Notes: generated by a model not told the origin, from the letters alone. A stretch of DNA of 64,000 nucleotides from Paenibacillus naphthalenovorans (GCF_900099895.1 NZ_FNDY01000011.1:1-64000); one strand, 5' to 3'. Shown: positions 42,916 through 51,367, counted from the first letter of the stretch. Numbers and translations: made by a program.

Positions 42916-45141
42916 TCATCGAATTTGCGGAAGAGTGAATCGATGAAGGTCGAATAGCTTATAGGCCAGCATGAGATTGAAACGCTGATCCGAATCGTTT
43001 AAATCGATCTGCAGCAAATCCCGGATTTTATCAAGTCTGTAGAGCAGTGTACTTCGGTGGATAAACAGAGCGTCCGACGTTTCTTTGATATTTCCGTTAC
43101 GTTCCAAATAGACGCGCAGGGTATGAAAGAGGTCTGCCCCGTTTCCGTCAAAATGCAGCAAGGGTGACAATTTTTTCTTTACAAACAACCGAATGGATGA
43201 CATATCGTTGATCTGGTGAAGCATGGTATAGGACTCAAGCTCCTCGAACAGGGCAACCCCTGTCTTGACAAAGCGATGTCGAACCAAGTTATTCGTTTGC
43301 ACCGCCTGTTTGTATGAATCGTTATAATCTTCAATTCGGTTGGTTTTGCCTCCGACGCCGATATAGATTTGAATGGACGGATTGACCGAATGGGTGATCT
43401 TTTTCAGGCTGCCGAATACCCTCTTCCAATAAGGCTCGGTTCCCTTTGTTTCGTTCGTAAGAGGACTGATGAGGATAAATTCATCCCCTTTGCGAGACGT
43501 CATCATATTCGTATATTCCGAACTGATTTTGAATTTGATTTGGTCCCAAAGCTTTGATTTGGTTTCTTCGCGGTCAATCAGGTGCAGATGATCCCCCTGC
43601 TTCTCCGGCAAAGTCATGGACAGCACGGCGACTCTGTGGGGATCCATAATATTCCAATGGGTGAGACTTGCATATTGAACGATCTGATTCAGGTCCTCGA
43701 CCTGATGTGAAAACAATTGGTTGATGAAGCTCTCTTTCACCTGTTCCTTAGCGTCCAGGACCAGCTTTTGTTTAATGAATTCATTGGCAAACAGGCTTAT
43801 CGCGTTGTTAATGGTCAACCGATTCACGGAATCCCACAATTCCGGCCGGGAAATCACAACGAAATAGCCAAGCGATTGTCCGACGCCTGTAACCGGCCAA
43901 ATTCCCAAAGTCGGCTCCTCATTTCCCGGCAGAGCAAGCCAGAGCTCTTTCGAACGCAGTGTAGCAATCTTCATTTCATGTTCTTTCACTGCTTGCAGGA
44001 TGGGATTCAGCATGTCTTCTTCCCCGTGAAGGAAACAGTGGGAAATCGGGCGGATAAAGCGATCCAGCAGCAGGATGGAGCAGCCGAACAGGGAGTTCAC
44101 GGTTTTGGTCATCTGGCCTAACGATTCCTCTTCAATCGCTTTTTTCATCAGCTCTTGCTGATGGTACATAATGCGCTGCAGTCTGGATCGGCTTTCGATC
44201 TCATTTTGATAAAGCCGGGCGTTCTCAATCAAGGTCGATACGTGTAAAGACAAAAACTCCAGCAGATCCAAATCTTCTTCCGTAAAATATCCATTCTCTT
44301 TGCCGCTGACGTGCAGCACGCCGATCGTTTTCAAATTCACGACCAGGGGCACGGTCAGTTCGGTGCCGCCTGCCAGTTCGAGATAAGGGAAAAGGGTCAT
44401 GATCGTGCTGTTTTCGTCCATTATGAGATGTTCCCGGAAGGTTTCCAAACCAAAGCTTGGAGGCTGATAAGTAAAACGGAAATGTTGATCGTCATATAAA
44501 TAAACGCAGGCGGATTGAGCCATCGTCCCCTTTACGGCGCGGTCCACAATTTTTTCAACCATTTGCTCAATCGATGAACCGGGGAAAATATTTTCCCTCA
44601 GCCATTCCATCCCTTTGATTTTCCGTTTTTGCCGTTCTTTCTCTTTAGCCAAATCGATCGCAACCGCCACGTCCCTGCCGAATTCCACGAAATACGTTTC
44701 AGCTTCCAGAATCAGCGGAACAAAATTGCGAAAACCGATGATACAGAGTCCAAACGTTTTTTCCCGCTCTTTCAGCGGTACCGTAAACCAGGTGGAGAGA
44801 TTTTCCGCCTCCAGCGCCATGTGAAATTCTTCTTCCCCCTCCCCGATACTGCCGTTGGGCCCCCATAAGGCTTCCTGCAACAGCTTCGATTCCGAAGGGA
44901 CTTGAAAATAAAGCGCCGTCTCCACCTGCCGTGTCTCCCCTTTCCAGGCTTTCGGCACAAGAAGGTGGTCTGATTTCAAGAGAATCGCTACAAAGTCGCA
45001 TGTAAACTCCATCCAAAACGAATCCATCAAGTAATTCAGCGTTTCCTCCAAGGTATCGAACTTCACCAGCTGTCTTGCCGTGTGCCGAAGATGGGATTCA
45101 ATTTTCTGTTTCAGTCGTTCACGCTTGTTCATGTTGTTCAT
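42916..45141 (-). CDS. GAF-domain PucR/CdaR-type transcriptional regulator
   Basis: Large regulator of 741 residues. Two GAF-like sensor domains, about 25-165 and 190-320, a connecting helical region, a degenerate GGDEF-like CdaR domain about 495-620, and a C-terminal PucR HTH (HTH_30) about 675-735 with NIKETSDALFIHRSTLLYRLDKI. Proteins of this layout are usually activators of a neighbouring catabolic operon, sensing a small ligand through the GAF domains. It lies upstream of, and in the same direction as, the hbd-to-fadF island, so it is the best candidate regulator. GGGGGT precedes the ATG; a second ATG three codons in is possible. Confidence 0.86.
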   Translation of the reverse strand: MNNMNKRERLKQKIESHLRHTARQLVKFDTLEETLNYLMDSFWMEFTCDFVAILLKSDHLLVPKAWKGETRQVETALYFQVPSESKLLQEALWGPNGSIGEGEEEFHMALEAENLSTWFTVPLKEREKTFGLCIIGFRNFVPLILEAETYFVEFGRDVAVAIDLAKEKERQKRKIKGMEWLRENIFPGSSIEQMVEKIVDRAVKGTMAQSACVYLYDDQHFRFTYQPPSFGLETFREHLIMDENSTIMTLFPYLELAGGTELTVPLVVNLKTIGVLHVSGKENGYFTEEDLDLLEFLSLHVSTLIENARLYQNEIESRSRLQRIMYHQQELMKKAIEEESLGQMTKTVNSLFGCSILLLDRFIRPISHCFLHGEEDMLNPILQAVKEHEMKIATLRSKELWLALPGNEEPTLGIWPVTGVGQSLGYFVVISRPELWDSVNRLTINNAISLFANEFIKQKLVLDAKEQVKESFINQLFSHQVEDLNQIVQYASLTHWNIMDPHRVAVLSMTLPEKQGDHLHLIDREETKSKLWDQIKFKISSEYTNMMTSRKGDEFILISPLTNETKGTEPYWKRVFGSLKKITHSVNPSIQIYIGVGGKTNRIEDYNDSYKQAVQTNNLVRHRFVKTGVALFEELESYTMLHQINDMSSIRLFVKKKLSPLLHFDGNGADLFHTLRVYLERNGNIKETSDALFIHRSTLLYRLDKIRDLLQIDLNDSDQRFNLMLAYKLFDLHRFTLPQIR

Positions 45142-45406
45142 AAAGACCCCCTTTATGTTGGATATCGATAGCGGCGGCTTTGTAATGGAACATCCCCCTT
45201 AACGGTAATTTAACGGAAATCGGAACCATCCAACCAACCCCGGGCATATAGCGGCTTGATAAGACAAATACGCTGCGCTCGGGCTTCTCCCGGATGGATC
45301 CGGCTATCCCTCGGTTTGTCAAAGCTTCATCCGTCGATTAACATTTCGGAACTTCTCAATCGTTTTGGTTTGATGGGTATCGGCCTAAAGGAAATGAATT
45401 GAAATC

Positions 45407-45577
45407 AGGAGGTTTTTTGTGACTGAACATCGATGAGTTCATGACGAGGCGGGTGTATTTATTGCCAACATAGGCACAGCAGTTCATTCAGCGTTTTTTT
45501 CATGGCGTAATCTGAGCGTTACATCCTATGACGTAATCATAAATGAAAACACTTCAATGATCAAACCATTTGCGTAA
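45407..45577 (+). other. Intergenic block with an ideal ribosome binding site and interrupted short frame
   Basis: The 45142-45650 gap has no full gene. It contains AGGAGG at 45407-45412, six T residues and a GTG at 45419; the frame reads VTEHR, meets TGA at 45434-45436, then stays open for 46 codons to TAA at 45575-45577. The residues after the stop do not resemble a family I know. It could be a leader peptide or the worn-down start of a small gene. Confidence 0.35.
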
Positions 45578-45650
45578 TCCTGCATCTATACCGGCCAACC
45601 ATCCCATGATATGATAAGTGAAATACAGTTCCGGAGGTCCGACGGAGAAA

Positions 45651-46127
45651 ATGTCAACGAAAACCAATGCTTGCCGAATCTTGGATTCCCTTCACATTTC
45701 TTATACTTTACATGAATACGAATGGGATGAAAATCAACTCGATGCGTTCATTGTTGCAGAAAAAGTCGGTGTCATGCCCCGTCAAATGTACAAAACGCTA
45801 ATACTCCGCGGGGATAAAACAGGGATTATCGCGGCCTGCATTCCAGGGGATAAAGAATTGGACTTAAAAACATTAGCCAAGGCAAGCGGGAACAAAAAGG
45901 TGGAGATGGTTCCGGTGAAAGAAATTCAAAGGCTTACAGGGTATATCCGCGGCGGCGTCTCGCCGCTCGGAATGAAGAAAAAATACCCTTTATATCTGGA
46001 TAAAACCGTAACCGGCGTGAATCCTGTCAGTATTAGTGCAGGTAAGCGGGGACTTCAAATCTTTTTGGACGGGAAAGATTTGGCGGCCGCGTCCGGGGCG
46101 TTTCTGGCAGACATTACAAATGGATAA
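45651..46127 (+). CDS. ybaK: YbaK/EbsC family Cys-tRNA(Pro) deacylase
   Basis: Trans-editing protein of the YbaK/EbsC family, 158 residues, which hydrolyses Cys-tRNA(Pro) mischarged by prolyl-tRNA synthetase. Family features: [20 protein letters not shown] at the N terminus, the conserved Lys in [45 protein letters not shown] and [14 protein letters not shown] at the C terminus. The ATG at 45651 follows GACGGAGAAA, with CGGAGG further upstream; the longer frame from 45618 is not supported. It is a lone plus-strand gene whose stop abuts the decayed SDR gene on the other strand. Confidence 0.9.
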   Translation: MSTKTNACRILDSLHISYTLHEYEWDENQLDAFIVAEKVGVMPRQMYKTLILRGDKTGIIAACIPGDKELDLKTLAKASGNKKVEMVPVKEIQRLTGYIRGGVSPLGMKKKYPLYLDKTVTGVNPVSISAGKRGLQIFLDGKDLAAASGAFLADITNG

Positions 46128-46452
46128 CTTGAAAAAGGATAGCCTGCTGCAGACGGCAGTTCAGATCCTCGGGTTTAGCCAGACGCCCCAGCGGAATACG
46201 ATTCAGACCTCTTCCTTGAATGCCGGATCTTCGAACATCGGTTCGGTCAATGGGGTTTTAATGAAGGTGGGTGCGATCGCATTTACATTAATTCGATCAG
46301 ATGCCCATTCGGCGGCCTGACTGCAAAAAATGCGCATTTCAAATATAAATCGAGCGCAGTTTAGCTATCTCGCTGCCTATGCCTTGACTGGCCCCGGTCA
46401 CCACTGCGGTCTTGCCAGTGAGATCGAATAATGCATTGATGTTGATTTTCAT
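46128..46452 (-). pseudogene. Decayed SDR-family oxidoreductase
   Basis: After GGAGGAAAGAAG, an ATG at 46452 starts a clear SDR N terminus: INALFDLTGKTAVVTGASQG, with IGSEIA next, then loses the frame (KLRSIYI-stop). Further on, the C-terminal half of the same family is readable: AEWASDRINVNAIAPTFIKT, PLTEPMFEDPAFKEEV, then after a one-base shift NRIPLGRLAKPEDL, where the match ends. About 110 central residues, including the catalytic Tyr-x3-Lys, are missing. The gene is therefore a pseudogene with an internal deletion, a frameshift and a lost end. It is the last gene of the hydroxyacid operon. Confidence 0.85.
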
Positions 46453-46492
46453 CTTCTTTCCTCCTCCGAGCTTGATCAGGACAGGCAGATTA

Positions 46493-46522
46493 GAGAAAAA
46501 CATCCGCAATATTCTGCGGATG
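46493..46522 (-). terminator. Terminator after the 2-hydroxyacid dehydrogenase
   Basis: CATCCGCA (46501-46508) / TGCGGATG (46515-46522) with a six-base loop, followed on the minus strand by TTTTTCTC. It lies between the dehydrogenase and the decayed SDR start, so the SDR remnant is probably no longer transcribed from this operon. Confidence 0.75.
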
Positions 46523-46528
46523 TTTGGT

Positions 46529-47488
46529 TCAGTTGAGTTTACGGATAGGCGAGCCGGATAAAAAGGCCTGGATATCTTCCACGGCTTCCTGAAAGTAGGT
46601 ATGATAATTTCCCTGAGACACGTATCCGAGATGGGGTGTCGCCAGAACATTGGGCAGCTTTCGAAACAGGCTGTCTTCCGGCAAAGGCTCGATGTCAAAT
46701 ACATCGATACCCGCGCCGGCGATCCACCGGTTCTGCAAGGCCTCGATGAGCGCCTGCTGATCCACAATCGCCGCCCGTGAGGTATTGATCAAATATGCGG
46801 AAGGACGCATCCGCCGAAGCTCTTCTCTGCCGAGCAGGCCTCTCGTCCGATCGCTGAGCACAAGATGGATAGAGACAATGTCGCTGCTTTCCAGCAGTTC
46901 TTCTTTGGAGGCTGCTAACCGTACTCCTGCAGCATCGGCCTGCTCTCGGGTCAAATGTTGGCTCCAGGCAGCCACCTCCATCCCGAACGCTTTGCCGATG
47001 CGAGCCACCTTGCTTCCGATCTTGCCGAGACCAAGCACGCCAAGCTGCTTGCCATGAAGATCCGTTCCGATGGTGCTCTGCCATGGACCGTTTGTCCGAA
47101 GGGCGCTGTTTTCTTGCACAATATGACGTGCAAGCCCAAGGATCAATGCCCAAGTCAGCTCTACGGGAGGCTCGGATTTGCTCCCCGTCCCGCAAACGAC
47201 CACACCGTGCGAAGCCGCAGCCGCAAGGTCTATGGATGCATTCCGCATGCCGGAGGTGATGAGCAGCTTTAGCTTGGGCAAACGTGCAAACAGCGATGCC
47301 GGAAAGGGAGTGCGTTCGCGCATGATCACGACGATGTCTTCATCGCCGAGCAGACTGACGAGCTCCTCCTCCCGATCCACATGCCGAACGATCGACCGGA
47401 CTTCTACCGACTCCGAAATGGTTGACCAGTCGGCCATCGTTAGTGCGGCTTGCTGGTAATCATCAAGAATTGTACAACGAAGCTTCAT
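46529..47488 (-). CDS. D-2-hydroxyacid dehydrogenase family protein
   Basis: NAD-dependent D-isomer specific 2-hydroxyacid dehydrogenase, 319 residues. Cofactor motif LGVLGLGKIGSKVA near 147-160; catalytic residues are visible as Arg in NTSRAAIVD, Glu in FDIEPLPED and His in TPHLGYVS. The fold is complete. Reduces 2-ketoacids to D-2-hydroxyacids or the reverse; the substrate is not evident. GGAGGTGTAAAGG before the ATG. Third gene after another dehydrogenase and the LarA-like isomerase. Confidence 0.88.
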   Translation of the reverse strand: MKLRCTILDDYQQAALTMADWSTISESVEVRSIVRHVDREEELVSLLGDEDIVVIMRERTPFPASLFARLPKLKLLITSGMRNASIDLAAAASHGVVVCGTGSKSEPPVELTWALILGLARHIVQENSALRTNGPWQSTIGTDLHGKQLGVLGLGKIGSKVARIGKAFGMEVAAWSQHLTREQADAAGVRLAASKEELLESSDIVSIHLVLSDRTRGLLGREELRRMRPSAYLINTSRAAIVDQQALIEALQNRWIAGAGIDVFDIEPLPEDSLFRKLPNVLATPHLGYVSQGNYHTYFQEAVEDIQAFLSGSPIRKLN

Positions 47489-47527
47489 TATTCCTTTACA
47501 CCTCCAGTTGCAGTGGGCCAGCCGAAT

Positions 47528-48802
47528 TCAGCAATGAAACAGCGGCTCCCCATTGGCAAAAGTAAGCTCCACCGGCTCCGAACTAATCTCAATGTTCGGG
47601 TTGGCCCTGGCTTCTTCCAATAAAGGCTCGCTAATAATTATCTCGCCCAGCTCCAGGGTGTTTTTGATCCATACAATCTTATGCCGGTATGGTTCAATGC
47701 CATTACACATCTTGACCGCGATGCGCAGAGCGTCCTCCGGCGTGGACGCCACCATCGGAATTTTGACCGGGGCGGATTCCGTACTGGTGAACGCATTCGT
47801 ATACATCGAAATGAAGTCAATCTTATCAAACAGCTTGCGGGTAATGACGTCTGCCGTTCCCACACCATTCGCGTTGCCATGCGTCTCTTCCGTTAAATCA
47901 AAAATGACGCAATTCTGAAACTCGGGACCACCGCTGGCAAACTTGGTGATATAAAGTCCCGTGACGTTCGGGTCCTGTCCGTCGCCGCTGATGTTTTTGC
48001 CGATCTGCTCAATAACCAATACATCAAATTTGGGAAACAGGATCTTTCCCATTTTATTCTTGCTTTCTTCCAGCAGGGCTTTTTCTCTTTCCAACGCAAT
48101 CGCATCCTGCTTGGGTATGACTTCAATTTTATAGGTTTCTTCATACGCATTCTCGACGATGGATACGGAAAAAAGAAATCTGGTTTTTTCGGCAATCATG
48201 CGGCCGATGGATGGAATCAGCTCTGCAAAACGCCCAAATCCCTGACGGTGTACAAGATCGGTGCCCGCTTGTTTTCCAAGCCCGATGACAAGCATTTTGC
48301 AAATCCCGCTCTCGACTTCGCCACGGAACGCCGTATGTGCTTTAATTCTCGGAATGATAACGATGCCGTCGGCTTCCAGCGCGCTTTTGGCGACATAGAC
48401 CTCAAGTCCCGGCTCAATCTCGCCAATCGATTCCACATCCATCGACGCATCGATCTCCACGCCCATGGTCTCCTCGGAAATGCCATAAGCCTCCAGGATT
48501 TCGGCTTGTCCCTCCGGCGTCGCTCCGCCATGACTCCCCATGGCCGGGATAATAAACGGGTGCGCACCCGCCTGCTTCAACTGATCGACTACGCATTTGG
48601 TAATCAGGTCGATGTTATGGATTCCCCTGCTTCCTACACCTACAGCGATCCGTTTGCCCGAAAGATTCTCCAGATAAGGGGCCATATTTTTTTGAATCTC
48701 TCCGGGAATATCGTCCAGCTTCTGACGGTCAAAATGTTGTTTGACTTTAACAAACCGGGGCAGTTCAATTTTAGGGTATAAGCTCAAATCCAGCGATTGC
48801 AC
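47528..48802 (-). CDS. LarA-family (nickel-pincer) isomerase-like protein
   Basis: Protein of 424 residues related to the lactate racemase/DUF2088 superfamily, whose founding member LarA uses a nickel-pincer nucleotide to racemise or epimerise 2-hydroxyacids by hydride transfer. Recognisable stretches are GKRIAVGVGSRGIHNID near 82-98, IPAMGSHGGATPEGQAE, RIKAHTAFRGEVESGICKML and VIEQIGKNISGDGQDPNVTG. The GTG at 48802 has AAAGGAGG at good spacing; the longer frame to 48943 has none. The larB, larC and larE cofactor genes are not in the window. Flanked by two D-2-hydroxyacid dehydrogenases, which supports a 2-hydroxyacid substrate. Confidence 0.8.
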   Translation of the reverse strand: MQSLDLSLYPKIELPRFVKVKQHFDRQKLDDIPGEIQKNMAPYLENLSGKRIAVGVGSRGIHNIDLITKCVVDQLKQAGAHPFIIPAMGSHGGATPEGQAEILEAYGISEETMGVEIDASMDVESIGEIEPGLEVYVAKSALEADGIVIIPRIKAHTAFRGEVESGICKMLVIGLGKQAGTDLVHRQGFGRFAELIPSIGRMIAEKTRFLFSVSIVENAYEETYKIEVIPKQDAIALEREKALLEESKNKMGKILFPKFDVLVIEQIGKNISGDGQDPNVTGLYITKFASGGPEFQNCVIFDLTEETHGNANGVGTADVITRKLFDKIDFISMYTNAFTSTESAPVKIPMVASTPEDALRIAVKMCNGIEPYRHKIVWIKNTLELGEIIISEPLLEEARANPNIEISSEPVELTFANGEPLFHC

Positions 48803-48974
48803 TATTTCGTCCTCCTTTGTAACTTCACTCAGCTGACTGGGGTTCCGCGCCATCGGATACCCAAATTTTAACATAAGCTTTCCCGAAAATATGCGTTTTC
48901 TTAACATTTCATGTCCCAGAGGGATACCCTCCTGCAGAGTCACGAAGTAATCGCCTATACGATGGTCCCGGCTG

Positions 48975-49985
48975 TCATCCCCACTTCTTCTGACTTGATG
49001 CCGATGGAATAACCTCCGGATTAATCAAGTCAACCGGTATTTGTCCTGACAAACCGGCTACAAGGTTTCTGGCGGCCTTCTCGGCCATTTTGGAACGGGT
49101 TTCCAATGTAGCGCTTCCAATGTGAGGCACGGTCACGACATTTCGCATTTGGAGCAATGGATTGTTTTTATCTACCGGTTCTTTTTCAAAAACATCCAGC
49201 GCGGCGCCTGCAATCCGGCCTTCCTGCAGTGCGCGGATCAAGGCCTGCTCATCTACGGTTGCTCCTCTTGATACATTAATAAATATAGCATCGCGCTTCA
49301 TGAGGTGAAACTCACGCTCGCCGATCAAGCGGGTTGAACTCGGGCCCAGCGGAACCAATACAACCACATAATCGGATTTTTGCAGAAGCTCATCCATAGA
49401 AGTATAAATGACTCCTAATCCGGCCTCGGCGTCAGGCTTCCTGGAACGGTTGTAATATAAAATATTCATATCGAAGCCCTTAGCCCGGCGGGCTACCGCT
49501 TCTCCGATCCTACCCATCCCGATGATGCCGAGCGTGGAGCCGTAGACGTTTTTCCCTAGCAATAAACTGGGCTTCCAGCCTTCCCACTGCCCGCTTTTTA
49601 CAAAATGATCCGCTTCTGCAATCCGTCTGGCCGCGGCCATAAGGATGCTGAAGGTAAGATCGGCCGTCGTTTCGGTCAACACCCCGGGGGTATTGGTCCC
49701 CATAATGCCCCGTTTGGTCAGTTCTGCCAGATCCAAATTGTCGTACCCGACGGCAATATTGCTTATCACCTTTAAGCGAGGCGCATGCTCGAGTATGGAG
49801 GCTTCAATCTTCTGGCGGGAATAAATCATAAGCCCTTCCGCATCTTGAAGCCCCGCGATGAGTTCTGCGTCAGAAAGCTTCTCTTCTGCATCCCGGTAGT
49901 CTACCTCGCAATGTTCTTGAAGGTAGCGGAGCGCTTGTTCCGGGATTTGGTTGGGGACAAATACTTTTGGTCTGCTTCTGCTCAT
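48975..49985 (-). CDS. D-2-hydroxyacid dehydrogenase, glyoxylate/hydroxypyruvate reductase type
   Basis: NAD(P)-dependent D-2-hydroxyacid dehydrogenase of 336 residues, closest in layout to D-glycerate dehydrogenase/GhrB. Rossmann motif GIIGMGRIGEAVA near 163-175, catalytic Arg in NVSRGATVDEQA, Glu in VFEKEPVD and His in VPHIGSAT. TAGGAGG before the ATG. It is the first intact gene downstream of the palindrome at about 50055 and of the LacI remnant, and 170 bases before the LarA-like gene. Confidence 0.89.
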   Translation of the reverse strand: MSRSRPKVFVPNQIPEQALRYLQEHCEVDYRDAEEKLSDAELIAGLQDAEGLMIYSRQKIEASILEHAPRLKVISNIAVGYDNLDLAELTKRGIMGTNTPGVLTETTADLTFSILMAAARRIAEADHFVKSGQWEGWKPSLLLGKNVYGSTLGIIGMGRIGEAVARRAKGFDMNILYYNRSRKPDAEAGLGVIYTSMDELLQKSDYVVVLVPLGPSSTRLIGEREFHLMKRDAIFINVSRGATVDEQALIRALQEGRIAGAALDVFEKEPVDKNNPLLQMRNVVTVPHIGSATLETRSKMAEKAARNLVAGLSGQIPVDLINPEVIPSASSQKKWG

Positions 49986-50045
49986 GTATAAAATTCCTCC
50001 TAGGCTTCCACAACAGATGTTGGGTAATCGCTTTCTTTGTTTTAT

Positions 50046-50065
50046 ATTATAAAACTAAGTTTTAT
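50046..50065 (-). promoter_or_regulatory. Palindrome overlapping a -10 box
   Basis: ATAAAAC-TAA-GTTTTAT (50049-50065) is a perfect 7-base inverted repeat. TATAAT on the minus strand (50051-50046) overlaps one arm, 61 bases before the dehydrogenase ATG. The -35 is poor, so an activator or a repressor that has decayed (the LacI remnant upstream) may have used it. Confidence 0.45.
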
Positions 50066-50116
50066 TTCTTGTTGACATTTCTTGTTCACATAGAGACGTG
50101 TGCGAGTCCCAAGATA

Positions 50117-50209
50117 TCAAGGCAAAATATAATGGCACAAGCCTCTTGAAACGGTTGCAGCGGACACGCCGGCTAAACCGGCTATTTCTTTCATGGTGAT
50201 ATGGGACAT
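50117..50209 (-). pseudogene. N-terminal remnant of a LacI-type regulator
   Basis: After AGGGGTGAAT, an ATG at 50209 begins MSHITMKEIAGLAGVSAATV followed by SR, the classical LacI HTH (conserved A-G-V-S-x-A-T-V-S-R). The frame then leaves the family (GLCHYILP) and stops at 50117. The hinge helix and ligand domain are missing. The first 22 residues are a confident match. A LacI regulator once headed this operon. Confidence 0.8.
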
Positions 50210-50384
50210 ATTCACCCCTCTGGCGTAATCGTTTTCTCAATTATAGTCTTATCATAATGTTCCAGTCTGAATTTGTAAATACATGTATTTAAAATCGGAT
50301 AATCGGATAAAGTCTCTACTAAAGAACCGATAATCGTCTTCATTCTCTTGCAAAAACTTAATCCATTCATCCTTGTTTTCATTT

Positions 50385-51302
50385 TTATAAATTCAAAAGA
50401 ATTCCCATCAGAGAATAGATGATTACCGTTGAAAATAAGATCGTCATATGAAGAAGGGAATAAACAAACATTGATTTTGCCCATCTCTCTGAATCCATCT
50501 TTTTATAACCGAAAATACTTAAAATAAGCCATAGAACACTTAAAAGAAGGGCTACTAACATAAGACCGAGGCTTAAAGACCCAAAAAGAAAACTTGCTGC
50601 AATTAAAACAATTAAATAAATATTCGTTTGTATATATGTTCTTTTTATGCCTTTGACTACGGGAAGCATAGGAACCTTCGCGGCCTTGTACTCATCGTGC
50701 TTCCGAATAGCTATAGCATAGAAATGCGGCATTTGCCAAATCACTGTAATCACAAAAAGACCAAGAATGGCTGGATGTGTGATGTCCGGATAAATTGCGG
50801 CCCATCCTATGAGTGGCGGCATCGCCCCGGAAATACTACCAACCTCCGTATTATAAATGGTTCTTCTCTTGCTCCACATCGTATATGGGACAACATAAAA
50901 AAACAAACCTAGAAAACCTAGGAATGCTGCAAGGGGAGTTGTTAATGCAAGAGTCACTATTCCGAAGACAGACATGAAGATACCCAGCCATAATACTGCT
51001 TTGGGCTTTATTTCTCCTGTTACAGTCGGCCTGTTTTTCGTTCTCTCCATAATAGAATCTATATCTCGGTCGTATAAGTTATTAAAAGCTCCGGCTGCCC
51101 CCATGACTAAAATCGAACCAATCAAAGCAAATATCATTTCCGGGAATTTCTCTAAAAGACGGATTTGATATGTATATAATGCCAATGTTAATCCAGCAAA
51201 CATCGGAATCAAGTTTGATTTAATAATCCCTGTTTTCATCGTTTGTGCCAAAATTTTGGACAAAGTCTGTTTCTGCGTTGCAAGGTTTTCTTCCCTCCGC
51301 AT
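50385..51302 (-). CDS. ctaB: Protoheme IX farnesyltransferase (heme O synthase)
   Basis: UbiA-superfamily prenyltransferase CtaB/CyoE, 305 residues with about nine helices. It converts heme B to heme O for terminal oxidases. First Asp-rich motif NLYDRDIDSIMERTKNRP, and the conserved loop YTMWSKRRTIYNTEVGSISGAMPPLIGW; second motif region around WQMPHFYAIAIRKHDEY. GAGGGGAATC precedes the ATG. No cta oxidase genes are adjacent, so it may be a second, dispersed copy. The divergent TetR gene shares its promoter region. The 50210-50384 gap downstream holds no gene. Confidence 0.92.
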   Translation of the reverse strand: MRREENLATQKQTLSKILAQTMKTGIIKSNLIPMFAGLTLALYTYQIRLLEKFPEMIFALIGSILVMGAAGAFNNLYDRDIDSIMERTKNRPTVTGEIKPKAVLWLGIFMSVFGIVTLALTTPLAAFLGFLGLFFYVVPYTMWSKRRTIYNTEVGSISGAMPPLIGWAAIYPDITHPAILGLFVITVIWQMPHFYAIAIRKHDEYKAAKVPMLPVVKGIKRTYIQTNIYLIVLIAASFLFGSLSLGLMLVALLLSVLWLILSIFGYKKMDSERWAKSMFVYSLLHMTILFSTVIIYSLMGILLNL

Positions 51303-51367
51303 GATTCCCCTCTTCCCCTTTATTGTTGATGGTTACTTCCAATAATAATGATCTATTATAATTTTCA

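Noticed and set aside
45119-45322. 67-residue frame upstream of the PucR-type regulator
   Set aside because: No ribosome binding site, no family features, overlaps the regulator start and its promoter region.
45419-45577. TGA-containing selenoprotein
   Set aside because: I see no convincing SECIS-like hairpin after the TGA and no Sel-dependent family match; a leader or decayed gene is simpler.
14437-50209. The LacI fragments at 14.4 and 50.2 kb as two halves of one gene split by insertion
   Set aside because: Each fragment sits next to its own operon, the breakpoints share no repeat that I can see, and the 36 kb between them is ordinary multi-operon DNA.
50212-50484. 90-residue minus-strand frame after ctaB
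   Set aside because: It overlaps the end of ctaB in another frame, lacks a ribosome site and resembles no protein family.
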